DNA of 39,730 nucleotides from an uncultured Alphaproteobacteria bacterium (lineage in GTDB: Bacteria; Pseudomonadota; Alphaproteobacteria; RF32; CAG-239): NCBI GenBank assembly GCA_910580155.1, contig CAJTWX010000006.1, positions 1-39,730 on the forward strand, read 5' to 3'. The notes under the pieces are model-generated. The model was not told where the DNA came from and did not search any database. It was given only the letters and a program-made list of their open reading frames with translations. Below are positions 23,155 to 30,689 of the stretch, in pieces. Made by a program: the position numbers and the translations under genes. Position 1 is the first letter of the stretch. Each line of letters opens with the position of its first letter.

Positions 23155-25933
23155 TTGCGGGGGTCCTTTCTGTTTTTAGGGGCTCAAATGTGGCGAGTGC
23201 TGTCGGCCAGTCAATGTTATTTAGACTATGGGGGAGTTTTAAGCCGTCGGGGTGGCGCGCAGTGAACAGAATGTTCAGCGGAGCATATAAACTGTTATAT
23301 ACTTTCAGCCACGGAAGGGCGGCGCGGGCGGTGTTGACGGCGGGAATGACGATGACTTCGGCGGCGTCTTCGGGCAAGCGTTTCAGCGCGATGGAATTAA
23401 CCGGCGTGAGGGGGGACCAGTTAGCCGTGACGGTAACGAGAATCGGTTTTTGCGTTTGTCGGAACCGCGAGATGATTTCAGCCGGCAGCGGTGCGGAGGC
23501 TGGCTCCGGCGCTTTGGGGAAAAACGTGAAGGCGGCGGCAAGCAGGGCGATACATAATATGATATAAGCAGCAAGGCGTTGGACTTTATAAAACAGTTGT
23601 TGTTGGCGGGAGGGGCTTCGTGTGTGTTTTATGGTTTCGGCTATTGCCTCGGGGTATATGCGCCAGAAGAAATATGTGAGCGCAAAGAGGGCGGCGGCAA
23701 GCCAAGCGGCAGGTTCGCCACGATGAACGCCGATGAGAGAAAGAACGCCAAAAATATATAACAGGTTATATATAATATTCAGCCGTTGCATTGCAGGGAG
23801 GAAGTAGGGAGCATTCGGGCGGAAGAAGAAGGCGGCGAGCGGAAGAATCTGCATTCCGAGCCAGACAAGGGCTAAGATTTTCAAGGTGGCGGATGCGGGG
23901 GCGGCGAATGCGGTGCTGAAAACCGGTGCGGACAGAGGCATCGGAAAGCCAGTAAGCAGCAGAATGGCAAACAGCCCGATTAAAAAGCCGCGGCGGAGTT
24001 TGCCCCTCAGGGGGCGGAAGAGTGCGAAGTCCATTTGTCCGGTACATTCGGTGAGCATTGAAACGGCAACTAAGCCGGCTATGGTGGTCAGGGCGGCGTT
24101 TTCGTACATTAAACTCCAATATTTGCCGTGAAAGAGCGCGGCTAAAAGGGTAAGCCCGAGGGCTGTTCCCAAGCTGTAGCGGAAGAGAATGCGGCGGCTG
24201 TCAGGGCGTGTCCACATCAGGTTTATGAGGCGGATGAAGAGGTAGAAGATTGCGGGGCAGAGGGGGATGATAAGCCCGAAGAGCAGAGGGAGCGAGGGGG
24301 GGATGGATGGTTGGTTTTCACCCTCTCCTTTACCTCCCCCCTCAAGGGGGACGAGATTTAAAGAGCGAGTCTCCGCGGGGTGAGAAATGCTTTGGATGGT
24401 GCTTATTGTGGGGGTGATGGTGGTGCGGAGGTTTTCGGCGTTATCGAAGCTTGCGGTGACGGCAAGCGGTACGGCAGCGGGAAAGGGAATGGATGGTTGG
24501 TTTTCACCCTCTCCCTTACCTCCCCCTTGAGGAGGGAGGAGATTTAAAGAGCGCGCCTCCGCGGGGAGGGGGTAAGTGGCGGTGATTTCATTGGAGGAAA
24601 TCGTGTAACGCGGGTTGATGTAGTTGGTGCCGTGGGCATCTTCGGCAATTACGGCGATGTTGCTGAACGTTTTGCCGGTTTTAAATGTTAGTGTCAGCTC
24701 TTGCCGTTCGGGGTTGTATATGGCGCCGGTCAGTGCGGCGTGGGCGCTTTTTTCGGGCGGCAGGTGTGTAAAGCCCTGTGTGACGTAGTTATTATAAATC
24801 GACAGTTCTTCATCCAAAGAGGGGGGTAAGGTCAGTTCGTGTGCGTCGGCTATTGCTTGGCAGCCGCCGTCTTTATGGCACATTTCAAAGCCGAATGTTC
24901 CTTTGATTTTCATCGGCTTTTCAACATCGGCGCGCGTGAATTCAATCGGGTAGCGGACAGTGCCGGTCAGAATCCGCTTGGCGATGCCATCTTTGACAAC
25001 GCCGTTTGCCTCGGGCAGGAAAAGCTGATATTCCTTAATGTTCAGGCTGTTGTCTTTATCTTCGCTTAAGATAAACTGCGGGCGGGCGCGCGGGTTTAGA
25101 AAGTCGGCGGTGATGTAGTAATCTTGGGGGATGTTCAGCTGGATGACACCGCGAATCGTTTCTTTTTCGCCAGGGGCGGAAACGGCCAGCAATATGCGTG
25201 AGGCAACGCCGTGTTCGTTAATGACCGAGACTTCATCGCTGCCGTCTGTTTGCCGCGGGAGTTTTTGTATGGCGCGGACAAAGGAGGGGATGTCAAACTT
25301 TAAGAGTGCTAACGTGATTTCATCCAGGTTGGCGGTTCTTCCGGCGTAGTTTTTATCTCGCCGGCGGACGGGTTCGCCCAGTTCTCCCATATCGTATTCA
25401 ACATATTTATAAGGCTGGTAGCCGACTTGATATTGTCCGGCGGGCGTTTGTTTGCGGGTGTCCGGATAGGCGGAGGCGTATTCGCCGTCGCCGGCAACAA
25501 CCGGTGCGTCGGCGGGAATAATGCCCGAGGCTTTGACTTTTTGCTCCAGCGTGGTGACAACATAATCGTAGCGGCGTTTGAAGCTCACGAACAGTTTGAT
25601 AAATTTGCCCAGCGACTCCAGCTTTTCGGGGTTGGTGTTGGGGTAAAAGCGCTGCAGGGCGGGGGTGATGTCTGTGTTTATCTTGTCTTCGGGGTAGAGC
25701 TTGTCTATAACAAACGGGATGGCGATGAAGGTGATGAGGTCGGTTGTGAATTTTTTGAAAAGGCGGCGTTGGGGGCGTGGTGCCGGCAATGAACGGCCGG
25801 ATGCGGATGAATCCTCCCTGTTTATGCTTTCTGTTTGCGCAAGAGCCTGAGGTTCTGCCGCAACAAAAACGGGGTTGAAAACTGCGATGAGCCACCCTAT
25901 ATATAGTATGAAATAAAATACAAACTTTTTCAT
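23147..25933 (-). CDS. DsbD/ScsB-like membrane protein with degenerate redox sites
   Basis: A 928-residue protein with the DsbD/ScsB layout: signal peptide; periplasmic domain (to about 450) with C352-x5-C358 like the N-terminal DsbD domain; a multi-helix membrane region (about 550-800); and a thioredoxin-like C-terminal domain. The family passes electrons from cytoplasmic thioredoxin to periplasmic disulfides. Here the thioredoxin site reads NWSPLTP (838-844) instead of WCxxC, and the second membrane motif, usually TPCxAPF, reads MPLSAPVF (665-672). Only one membrane cysteine (C559) sits near a family position. Two 76-bp repeats encode near-identical linker segments at 457-483 and 519-545. 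Electron relay is doubtful. Overlap with hydF suggests a shared operon. Confidence 0.7.
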   Translation of the reverse strand: MKKFVFYFILYIGWLIAVFNPVFVAAEPQALAQTESINREDSSASGRSLPAPRPQRRLFKKFTTDLITFIAIPFVIDKLYPEDKINTDITPALQRFYPNTNPEKLESLGKFIKLFVSFKRRYDYVVTTLEQKVKASGIIPADAPVVAGDGEYASAYPDTRKQTPAGQYQVGYQPYKYVEYDMGELGEPVRRRDKNYAGRTANLDEITLALLKFDIPSFVRAIQKLPRQTDGSDEVSVINEHGVASRILLAVSAPGEKETIRGVIQLNIPQDYYITADFLNPRARPQFILSEDKDNSLNIKEYQLFLPEANGVVKDGIAKRILTGTVRYPIEFTRADVEKPMKIKGTFGFEMCHKDGGCQAIADAHELTLPPSLDEELSIYNNYVTQGFTHLPPEKSAHAALTGAIYNPERQELTLTFKTGKTFSNIAVIAEDAHGTNYINPRYTISSNEITATYPLPAEARSLNLLPPQGGGKGEGENQPSIPFPAAVPLAVTASFDNAENLRTTITPTISTIQSISHPAETRSLNLVPLEGGGKGEGENQPSIPPSLPLLFGLIIPLCPAIFYLFIRLINLMWTRPDSRRILFRYSLGTALGLTLLAALFHGKYWSLMYENAALTTIAGLVAVSMLTECTGQMDFALFRPLRGKLRRGFLIGLFAILLLTGFPMPLSAPVFSTAFAAPASATLKILALVWLGMQILPLAAFFFRPNAPYFLPAMQRLNIIYNLLYIFGVLSLIGVHRGEPAAWLAAALFALTYFFWRIYPEAIAETIKHTRSPSRQQQLFYKVQRLAAYIILCIALLAAAFTFFPKAPEPASAPLPAEIISRFRQTQKPILVTVTANWSPLTPVNSIALKRLPEDAAEVIVIPAVNTARAALPWLKVYNSLYAPLNILFTARHPDGLKLPHSLNNIDWPTALATFEPLKTERTPAND
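24305..24380. repeat. R2 repeat inside the DsbD-like gene, first copy
   Basis: 76 bp, about 90% identical to 24491-24566 and 186 bp from it (62 codons, in frame). Its core CCTCCCCCCTCAAGGGGG is palindromic. It encodes RSLNLVPLEGGGKGEGENQP on the minus strand. Confidence 0.9.
24491..24566. repeat. R2 repeat inside the DsbD-like gene, second copy
   Basis: 76 bp with palindromic core CCTCCCCCTTGAGGAGGGAGG. It encodes RSLNLLPPQGGGKGEGENQP. Both copies sit in the linker between the periplasmic and membrane parts. Confidence 0.9.
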
Positions 25934-26033
25934 AATTTTTACGTTGATTTAATAAAAAATTGCGTATATCAATATATATATTATACTTTATGCTGAATGG
26001 CAACAGACTTTTTACGGAAAGACACAGGTTACG

Positions 26034-26846
26034 ATGACGAAAAGAAAAAATAAGACTTGCACAAAAAAAGAAATGGCGGGGCCGATGAAACGCCGTCATC
26101 AGAAATGTGCGGCGAAAGATTTTTTTGAGGATGAGGAAGGCTTTGACGAAGAATTCGAATTAGCGGATTATGACGATGATTTTGACGATGATGAGGAACT
26201 CTCGGATATTGATACGGCTGTTTTGCGCGAAGTGATTGAAACGGCAACGCGCCAGCGCCGCAAACGCCGTCAAAAAAAGGTACTGGATCCGCTCTCGTTG
26301 GTTGGGAAATGTTTGGTGCATATCGGCGAAACCAACAACGAACTTTATCGGCAGTCGGTTATTTATATTACCGAAAGCTCCAAAGAGCTGGTGCGCGGGG
26401 TGATGATTAACAAGCTGCTTTTGGGCACGGCAACGCTTGAGTGCAAGGTTAAAGGCGAAGAAACCGTTTTGAAAAATGTGTATGAAGACCTGTATCAGGG
26501 CGGGCCTGAAAGTCCGGCAAACGGCGTGGTGATTTTTCCCACGGACGAAGACACGGCGGGCGACCCGTTTGCGGATATTCTGGGGGATATTTCCATTTCC
26601 AGTTCTTTTGGCGTGTTACAGGAGATTTTGGACGGTGACGGCCCTTCGAAAAAAATTATAGCGATGGGGCATTGTGTTTGGCACCGCGGCGAGCTTGAGT
26701 GGGAGATTTTTAATAATCAATGGCTTATTGTTCCTAGCAGTCCGAAGCTGATGTTTGATACCAAATTTGAAGACCGGTGGGAGCTTGCCAAACAAGAGAG
26801 CGGGGTGTATCAGGGGGCATTTATTCCTCAAATCGGCCTTGCTTAA
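26034..26846 (+). CDS. algH: YqgE/AlgH-family protein with a charged N-terminal extension
   Basis: A 270-residue protein. Residues from about 84 form the YqgE/AlgH (DUF179) domain: DPLSLVGKCLVHIGET, VRGVMINKLL, YQGGPE and HCVWHRGELEWEI. The family's molecular role is not firmly known. The first 83 residues are unusual: a basic start (MTKRKNKTCTKKE), an Asp/Glu-rich tract (about 32-60) and a basic tract (RQRRKRRQKK). Family members are normally near 190 residues, so this extension is extra. A later start cannot be excluded, but the extension stays open and is compositionally protein-like. It is divergent from the DsbD-like gene. Confidence 0.8.
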   Translation: MTKRKNKTCTKKEMAGPMKRRHQKCAAKDFFEDEEGFDEEFELADYDDDFDDDEELSDIDTAVLREVIETATRQRRKRRQKKVLDPLSLVGKCLVHIGETNNELYRQSVIYITESSKELVRGVMINKLLLGTATLECKVKGEETVLKNVYEDLYQGGPESPANGVVIFPTDEDTAGDPFADILGDISISSSFGVLQEILDGDGPSKKIIAMGHCVWHRGELEWEIFNNQWLIVPSSPKLMFDTKFEDRWELAKQESGVYQGAFIPQIGLA

Positions 26847-26916
26847 GATGAACTGGGGCATTTTGTGATTGGGCTTATTGTTATTTGGTGGCGTCGGTTG
26901 GCGTCACTTTTTTTAT

Positions 26917-27034
26917 GAGGTATTGCGAGGAGTGCAAGCCGCACAGGCAACGCGTGACGAAGCAATCTGTGGAGAGCAGGGGGGCGCTTGGAGGATGAGA
27001 TTGCCGCGTCGGACTGCGTCCTCCTCGCAATGAC
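26917..27034. repeat. R1 dispersed repeat (R1g)
   Basis: TATTGCGAGGAGTGCAAGCC at the left and GATTGCCGCGTCGGACTGCG...CTCGCAATGACT at the right are inverted ends. It lies downstream of algH. The right end is nearly identical to that of R1h. Confidence 0.8.
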
Positions 27035-27058
27035 TATCTGGAGGAATTATTTTTTTAC

Positions 27059-27086
27059 TTGATTTTAATAATCGTTAGTTTATGTT
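27059..27086 (+). promoter_or_regulatory. Promoter of structured RNA X1
   Basis: TTGATT (27059-27064), a 16-nt spacer and TATGTT (27081-27086). The beginning TTGATTTTAA resembles the HTH-leader promoters (TTGACTTTAA). Confidence 0.6.
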
Positions 27087-27093
27087 TATTTTT

Positions 27094-27258
27094 GTAGGTA
27101 CGAAAAAGGTATCTATTAAGGCTTGAAATCCTTATTACGAGACGTATTGTAGAAACGTTATTCTACGCCTTCAGTTATCGCTGGATGGCGACGAATAAGC
27201 TATGCAAATAAGTCGCGACGCTTCTCGGCGGATTTCAACTCCAGCGGCTTTTTTTATT
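27094..27258 (+). ncRNA. Structured RNA X1, first of a tandem pair
   Basis: A 5' hairpin TAGGTAC/GTATCTA (27105-27125 region, one G-U) is followed by a long helix TTGAAATCC (27123-27131)/GGATTTCAA (27230-27238), extended by CGAGA (27138-27142)/TCTCG (27223-27227). Inside is hairpin GTAGAA (27149-27154)/TTCTAC (27161-27166). CGCTGG (27179-27184) can pair with CCAGCG (27241-27246), which is followed by TTTTTTT. That last pairing crosses the long helix (a pseudoknot) or forms an alternative terminator. X2 (27301-27491) repeats this plan with different sequence. No known family is recognised. The exact 5' hairpin may compete with the long helix. Confidence 0.65.
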
Positions 27259-27300
27259 TTCATTAACCTTATTTTAACCAATATTTCTATATTCTAAATA

Positions 27301-27491
27301 TGGAATGACAGATTGCGTTCTGGGGTTTGAAATCCTCTTCGAGATGTCTATATATGTTTCTGTATATAGATATTGGACGTGAACTGCCTTTTGGTCTTGG
27401 ACTGGAAGGTGGTAAAATAAGCCTACGTGGTGAATATACCCACTGTGCTCGAACAGATTTCAACTTCCAGTCACCTTTTTGGTGGCTTTTC
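27301..27491 (+). ncRNA. Structured RNA X2, leader of the outer-membrane protein gene
   Basis: The plan is the same as X1: GAAATC (27329-27334)/GATTTC (27456-27461); CGAG (27340-27343)/CTCG (27448-27451); inner hairpin CTATATA (27348-27354)/TATATAG (27363-27369). The crossing pair is CTGGAAG (27402-27408)/CTTCCAG (27464-27470). It ends in terminator AGTCACC-TTTTT-GGTGGCT plus TTTCTTTT. The crossing pair overlaps the terminator's first bases. Only 30 nt separate the T run from the gene start, so the gene must be expressed by read-through. A -10-like TATATT at about 27288-27293 may be its promoter; the -35 is weak. Confidence 0.65.
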
Positions 27492-27495
27492 TTTT
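27469..27495 (+). terminator. Terminator at the end of X2
   Basis: AGTCACC (27469-27475) and GGTGGCT (27481-27487) form a 7-bp stem with loop TTTTT, followed by TTTCTTTT. It lies just before the outer-membrane protein gene. Confidence 0.8.
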
Positions 27496-27520
27496 GTTTA
27501 TTTTAGGAAGGAAGCTTGAG

Positions 27521-28390
27521 ATGAAAATTCAGCTATTAGTTATCAGTATATTAACCACTGCAGTTTGTTTTTCTGTACACGCTCGTGACTATTACGGTTA
27601 TGAGCGGGTGGGGCGTGATGATGCCGAATATGTTTATATAAATGGTGACCGTTACGCCCGCGTTCCACAAAAGGAAGTGGTGGAGGTTCAGCCGCGGTAT
27701 CAAGTCGTTAATTATAATGAGGGGTGGGTTTCTGAGCCAAGGTATCAGCGCCAAAGCTATCAACAACCGCGATATTATGAAGTGTCTAAACGCTCTTCTT
27801 TTGATGTTCGTCCTTATATCGGGCTTGATGCGGGGATGTCTTCAATGAAAATCAATGATAAAGACGATAAATACGGGCTTAAAGATTTGGATATGAAGAT
27901 GGGGGATATTTTTGATACGAAACATACGAACTTTTCTGGTGTTCTCGGTGTAAAAATTAACCCGTATCTGGCGGTTGAGTTGTTTTATCAAAAAGCGCTT
28001 GAGAGTGAAAAAACTATCTTTAGCGGGAATAATGAAATAGCCAAGGGGTCGATTAAAGACACGCTTTCGTATAAGGCGCTCGGGGTGGATGTGATTGGGC
28101 ATAAGCCGTTAAACGATGTGTTGGATATATTGTTTGGCGTGGGGCTGGCGCAATATAGTTTTGACGGCAAGGTTTCCCGACGGGTTTATAACTATACAAC
28201 TGATAATTTGTATAAACTTGATGTGACGGATGATGAAGACGTGATGGCGGTTCGTCTGGGGCTTGGGCTGCAGTATTATCTGACAGACCATATTGCTTTG
28301 CAGGCAATGGGGCGGTATATTCATATGTTTGACGACGATATTGTGAAACATATGATTGAGATGTCTTTAGGCGTGCGATATTTGTTTTAA
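27521..28390 (+). CDS. Outer-membrane beta-barrel protein
   Basis: This 289-residue protein starts at ATG 27521 behind AGGAAGGAAG; a longer reading from 27479 would run through the terminator. The signal peptide is MKIQLLVISILTTAVCFSVHA, cleaved before RDYYG. A Tyr/Arg/Gln-rich segment (about 22-95) precedes a barrel with alternating amphipathic strands (RPYIGLDAGMSSM; SGVLGVKINPYLAVELFYQK; VRLGLGLQYYLTDHIALQAMGRYI), and the chain ends in Phe (VRYLF), the usual BAM recognition end. The ligand is unknown. Expression passes through RNA leader X2. Confidence 0.85.
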   Translation: MKIQLLVISILTTAVCFSVHARDYYGYERVGRDDAEYVYINGDRYARVPQKEVVEVQPRYQVVNYNEGWVSEPRYQRQSYQQPRYYEVSKRSSFDVRPYIGLDAGMSSMKINDKDDKYGLKDLDMKMGDIFDTKHTNFSGVLGVKINPYLAVELFYQKALESEKTIFSGNNEIAKGSIKDTLSYKALGVDVIGHKPLNDVLDILFGVGLAQYSFDGKVSRRVYNYTTDNLYKLDVTDDEDVMAVRLGLGLQYYLTDHIALQAMGRYIHMFDDDIVKHMIEMSLGVRYLF

Positions 28391-28412
28391 GAACGGGCAG
28401 GTTTAGGCTTAA

Positions 28413-28519
28413 GTAGTCATTGCGAGCGAATGTAATGAGCGCGGCAATTTTTGGAGAGTATGGTATGCCTTTGCCGAATGAGATTGCCGCGTCGGACTGC
28501 GTCCTCCTCGCAATGACTA
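28413..28519. repeat. R1 dispersed repeat (R1h)
   Basis: GTCATTGCGAGCGAATGTAA at the left and GATTGCCGCGTCGGACTGCG plus CTCGCAATGACT at the right. It lies between the outer-membrane protein gene and the end of sulP. Confidence 0.8.
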
Positions 28520-28569
28520 TAAAGAGAGAAAGCCCTCGTAATGACCAGAGGAAAGGGGGAGTTTGTTGT

Positions 28570-30315
28570 TTATTCGCCGGTGGCTGTTTGGTGTCGTTTC
28601 ATCCGCAGGTAGCGGCGGGTGATTTTGAGGGCGTTTTCATAACTGGTGGCGATGGCGATATTATGCCAAGTCAGGTTGTTTTGCAAAAACGCTTCGTGGA
28701 GCATTCGCCGCGGCTGTTTTTTGACGTTTGAAAGGATAATCTTTGTGTCGTACTTTTTCATTACCCGCTGGATGAAGCCGACCAGCGCGTTGGCGCCGCT
28801 GATATCGACCATTGGCACATAGCCCATACGGATGATGATGATTTTCGGTTCGGTTTTGAGATTTTGCAAAAAGCGCGTGACATCCAGCGCATCACCGAAA
28901 AATAACGGGCCGGAAAAACGCATTGACACGACGCCTTGCTCGTGCAGCACCTGCGAAAGGTCGCGTCCGCCGCCTTTGTATTCGAGGGCTTTTTCGTCGG
29001 TTTCAATTTCGATTTCTTTGCTCATCCGGTGCATAAAGATAATGCTTGAAAGGATGAAGCCTACGGAAATGCCGGTGTTTAAGTCTACCAAAACTGTGAG
29101 CAGCAGAGTGACAACGAGAGTTAAGGCATCACCGCGTGCGCCTTTTAAGAGATAATACATTTTGGTTAAGTTCAGCATATTCCAGCCGACCAAAATCAGC
29201 ACTGCTGAAAGGCAGGCAAGCGGGATAAATTTGGCAGCGCCGGCCAAGAGCAGCATAAACAAAAGCAATATCACCGATTGCATAATGCCTGACATTGGCG
29301 AATATGCGTGCGATTTGTAATTGGTGGCGGTGCGGGCAATGGCGCCGGTGGCCGGAACACCGGTAAACAGCATACTTGCGAGGTTGGCAATGCCCTCGGC
29401 AATCAGCTCGGCGTTTGAATTATGATTATCACCGCTCATACCGTCCACAACCGTGGCGCTTAATAATGACTCTACGCCGGCGAGGAACGCAACCGTTAAG
29501 CCGCTCGGGAAAACGCGGAGCATCAGGTTTAAGTCAAACTCCGGCAGGTGCGGCATTGGTAAAAAGTGTGGAATTGCGCCGAATTTGGAGCCGATGGTAT
29601 CCGGGGCTGATGAGAAGATGGCGAATATGGCAACCAACAGTGTGGCGCCGACCACAGCAACCAGATAGGCCGGCAGGTTCGGGCGCTTTTTCTGCACATA
29701 AAAAATGGCGCCGAATGAAAAGGCGGCAATAAATACCGAGGCAAAGCTGAATGTGCCGAGGTTTTCCATATATGCAGCCCATTTGGGGAGAAACTCTGAG
29801 GGGACGCTTTCCATCCTTAAGCCGAAGAGGTCTTTTATCTGGGTGGAAATCAGCAAAATGCCGATACCGGCGGTAAAACCGGTGACAACCGGATAGGGGA
29901 TATATTTGATGTAGGTACCGAGCTTTAAAAATCCGGCAAGGATGAGAATGACGCCGGCAATCAGCATTGTCATTGTCAGGCCTTCGGCGCCGTAATTTTT
30001 CATCACATTAAAGATAACGACGACAAACGCGCCGGTTGGCCCGCCGATTTGGAACTTTGACCCGCCCAAGAGTGCAATGAAGAATCCGGCAACAATTGCG
30101 GTGTATAATCCTTGCGCCGGTGTAACGCCGGAGGCGATGGCCAAGGCCATTGCCAGAGGAATCGACACGACGGCAACGGTCATTCCGGCAAGGGTGTCGC
30201 GTTTGAACTTGTTTACATCATAGCCACGACGCAAAATTTCGACCAGTTTCGGACAAAAGTTTTTTAAATACCAGCAGGTTAGTTCGTTTAGCTTACTCTT
30301 TAATGTTGCGAGCAT
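28570..30315 (-). CDS. SulP-family anion transporter with STAS domain
   Basis: An inner-membrane transporter of 581 residues from ATG 30315 (GAGGA 8 nt upstream; an upstream in-frame start at 30402 lacks support). The SulP core has about 12-14 membrane segments, including DTLAGMTVAVVSIPLAMALA, GLYTAIVAGF and FQIGGPTGAFVV. The C-terminal cytoplasmic STAS domain (about 460-560) carries VPMVDISGANAL, the region corresponding to the anti-sigma-antagonist Ser. Substrates in this family include sulfate, bicarbonate and dicarboxylates; which one applies here cannot be told. It is divergent from deoB, with a repeated element in between. Confidence 0.9.
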   Translation of the reverse strand: MLATLKSKLNELTCWYLKNFCPKLVEILRRGYDVNKFKRDTLAGMTVAVVSIPLAMALAIASGVTPAQGLYTAIVAGFFIALLGGSKFQIGGPTGAFVVVIFNVMKNYGAEGLTMTMLIAGVILILAGFLKLGTYIKYIPYPVVTGFTAGIGILLISTQIKDLFGLRMESVPSEFLPKWAAYMENLGTFSFASVFIAAFSFGAIFYVQKKRPNLPAYLVAVVGATLLVAIFAIFSSAPDTIGSKFGAIPHFLPMPHLPEFDLNLMLRVFPSGLTVAFLAGVESLLSATVVDGMSGDNHNSNAELIAEGIANLASMLFTGVPATGAIARTATNYKSHAYSPMSGIMQSVILLLFMLLLAGAAKFIPLACLSAVLILVGWNMLNLTKMYYLLKGARGDALTLVVTLLLTVLVDLNTGISVGFILSSIIFMHRMSKEIEIETDEKALEYKGGGRDLSQVLHEQGVVSMRFSGPLFFGDALDVTRFLQNLKTEPKIIIIRMGYVPMVDISGANALVGFIQRVMKKYDTKIILSNVKKQPRRMLHEAFLQNNLTWHNIAIATSYENALKITRRYLRMKRHQTATGE

Positions 30316-30442
30316 TTTCGTTTCCTCTTTCTTACAAATAACAAAACTTACCCTCGGCAGACGGGGGATTTTTGACTTAGACAAAGGAGGTTGATATATC
30401 AACTAAATTTAAATATCAAGCATTATTTCGGGCGGGGTATAT

Positions 30443-30563
30443 CTACATTCTACACACCGTTGTACTGTTTTTTTAGTGAAGTTTAAGGAGACCTCACAAT
30501 ATGAATACATCCGGTTCTTCATATCTGATATAGTCTTTAGCATATAAAATTTTAAGATACAAA
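30443..30563. repeat. Repeated intergenic element Y, copy 1
   Basis: About 120 bp similar (roughly three quarters identical by eye) to 37951-38062. Shared blocks are TTCTACACACCGTTGT, TGAAGTT, ATATGAATAC-TTCCGGTT and CATATAAAATTTTAAGAT. ATATGAA/TTCATAT around CCGGTT forms a hairpin in both copies. Copy 1 carries an extra T-rich insertion (about 30466-30474). Its direction is unknown; read on the minus strand it would be in the sulP leader. I see no gene in 30316-30689. Confidence 0.65.
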
Positions 30564-30632
30564 CAAAAAATATATACAGGGATATTTTATATTTTGCGCT
30601 GAATTTTCTGCAGGAAAAGCGGATTTTTTTGC

Positions 30633-30660
30633 TTGCGTTTTTCGGGAGCGGGGGTATAGT
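30633..30660 (+). promoter_or_regulatory. Promoter of deoB
   Basis: TTGCGT (30633-30638), a 16-nt spacer and TATAGT (30655-30660), 29 nt before the deoB start. Confidence 0.6.
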
Positions 30661-30689
30661 GTCCGGTAGTTTTATTTGAGAGTGTTGAG

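Noticed and set aside
25407..26099. A 230-residue frame overlapping the DsbD-like gene start
   Set aside because: It is a different frame of the same strand; composition is His/Arg/Pro-rich and unlike a protein.
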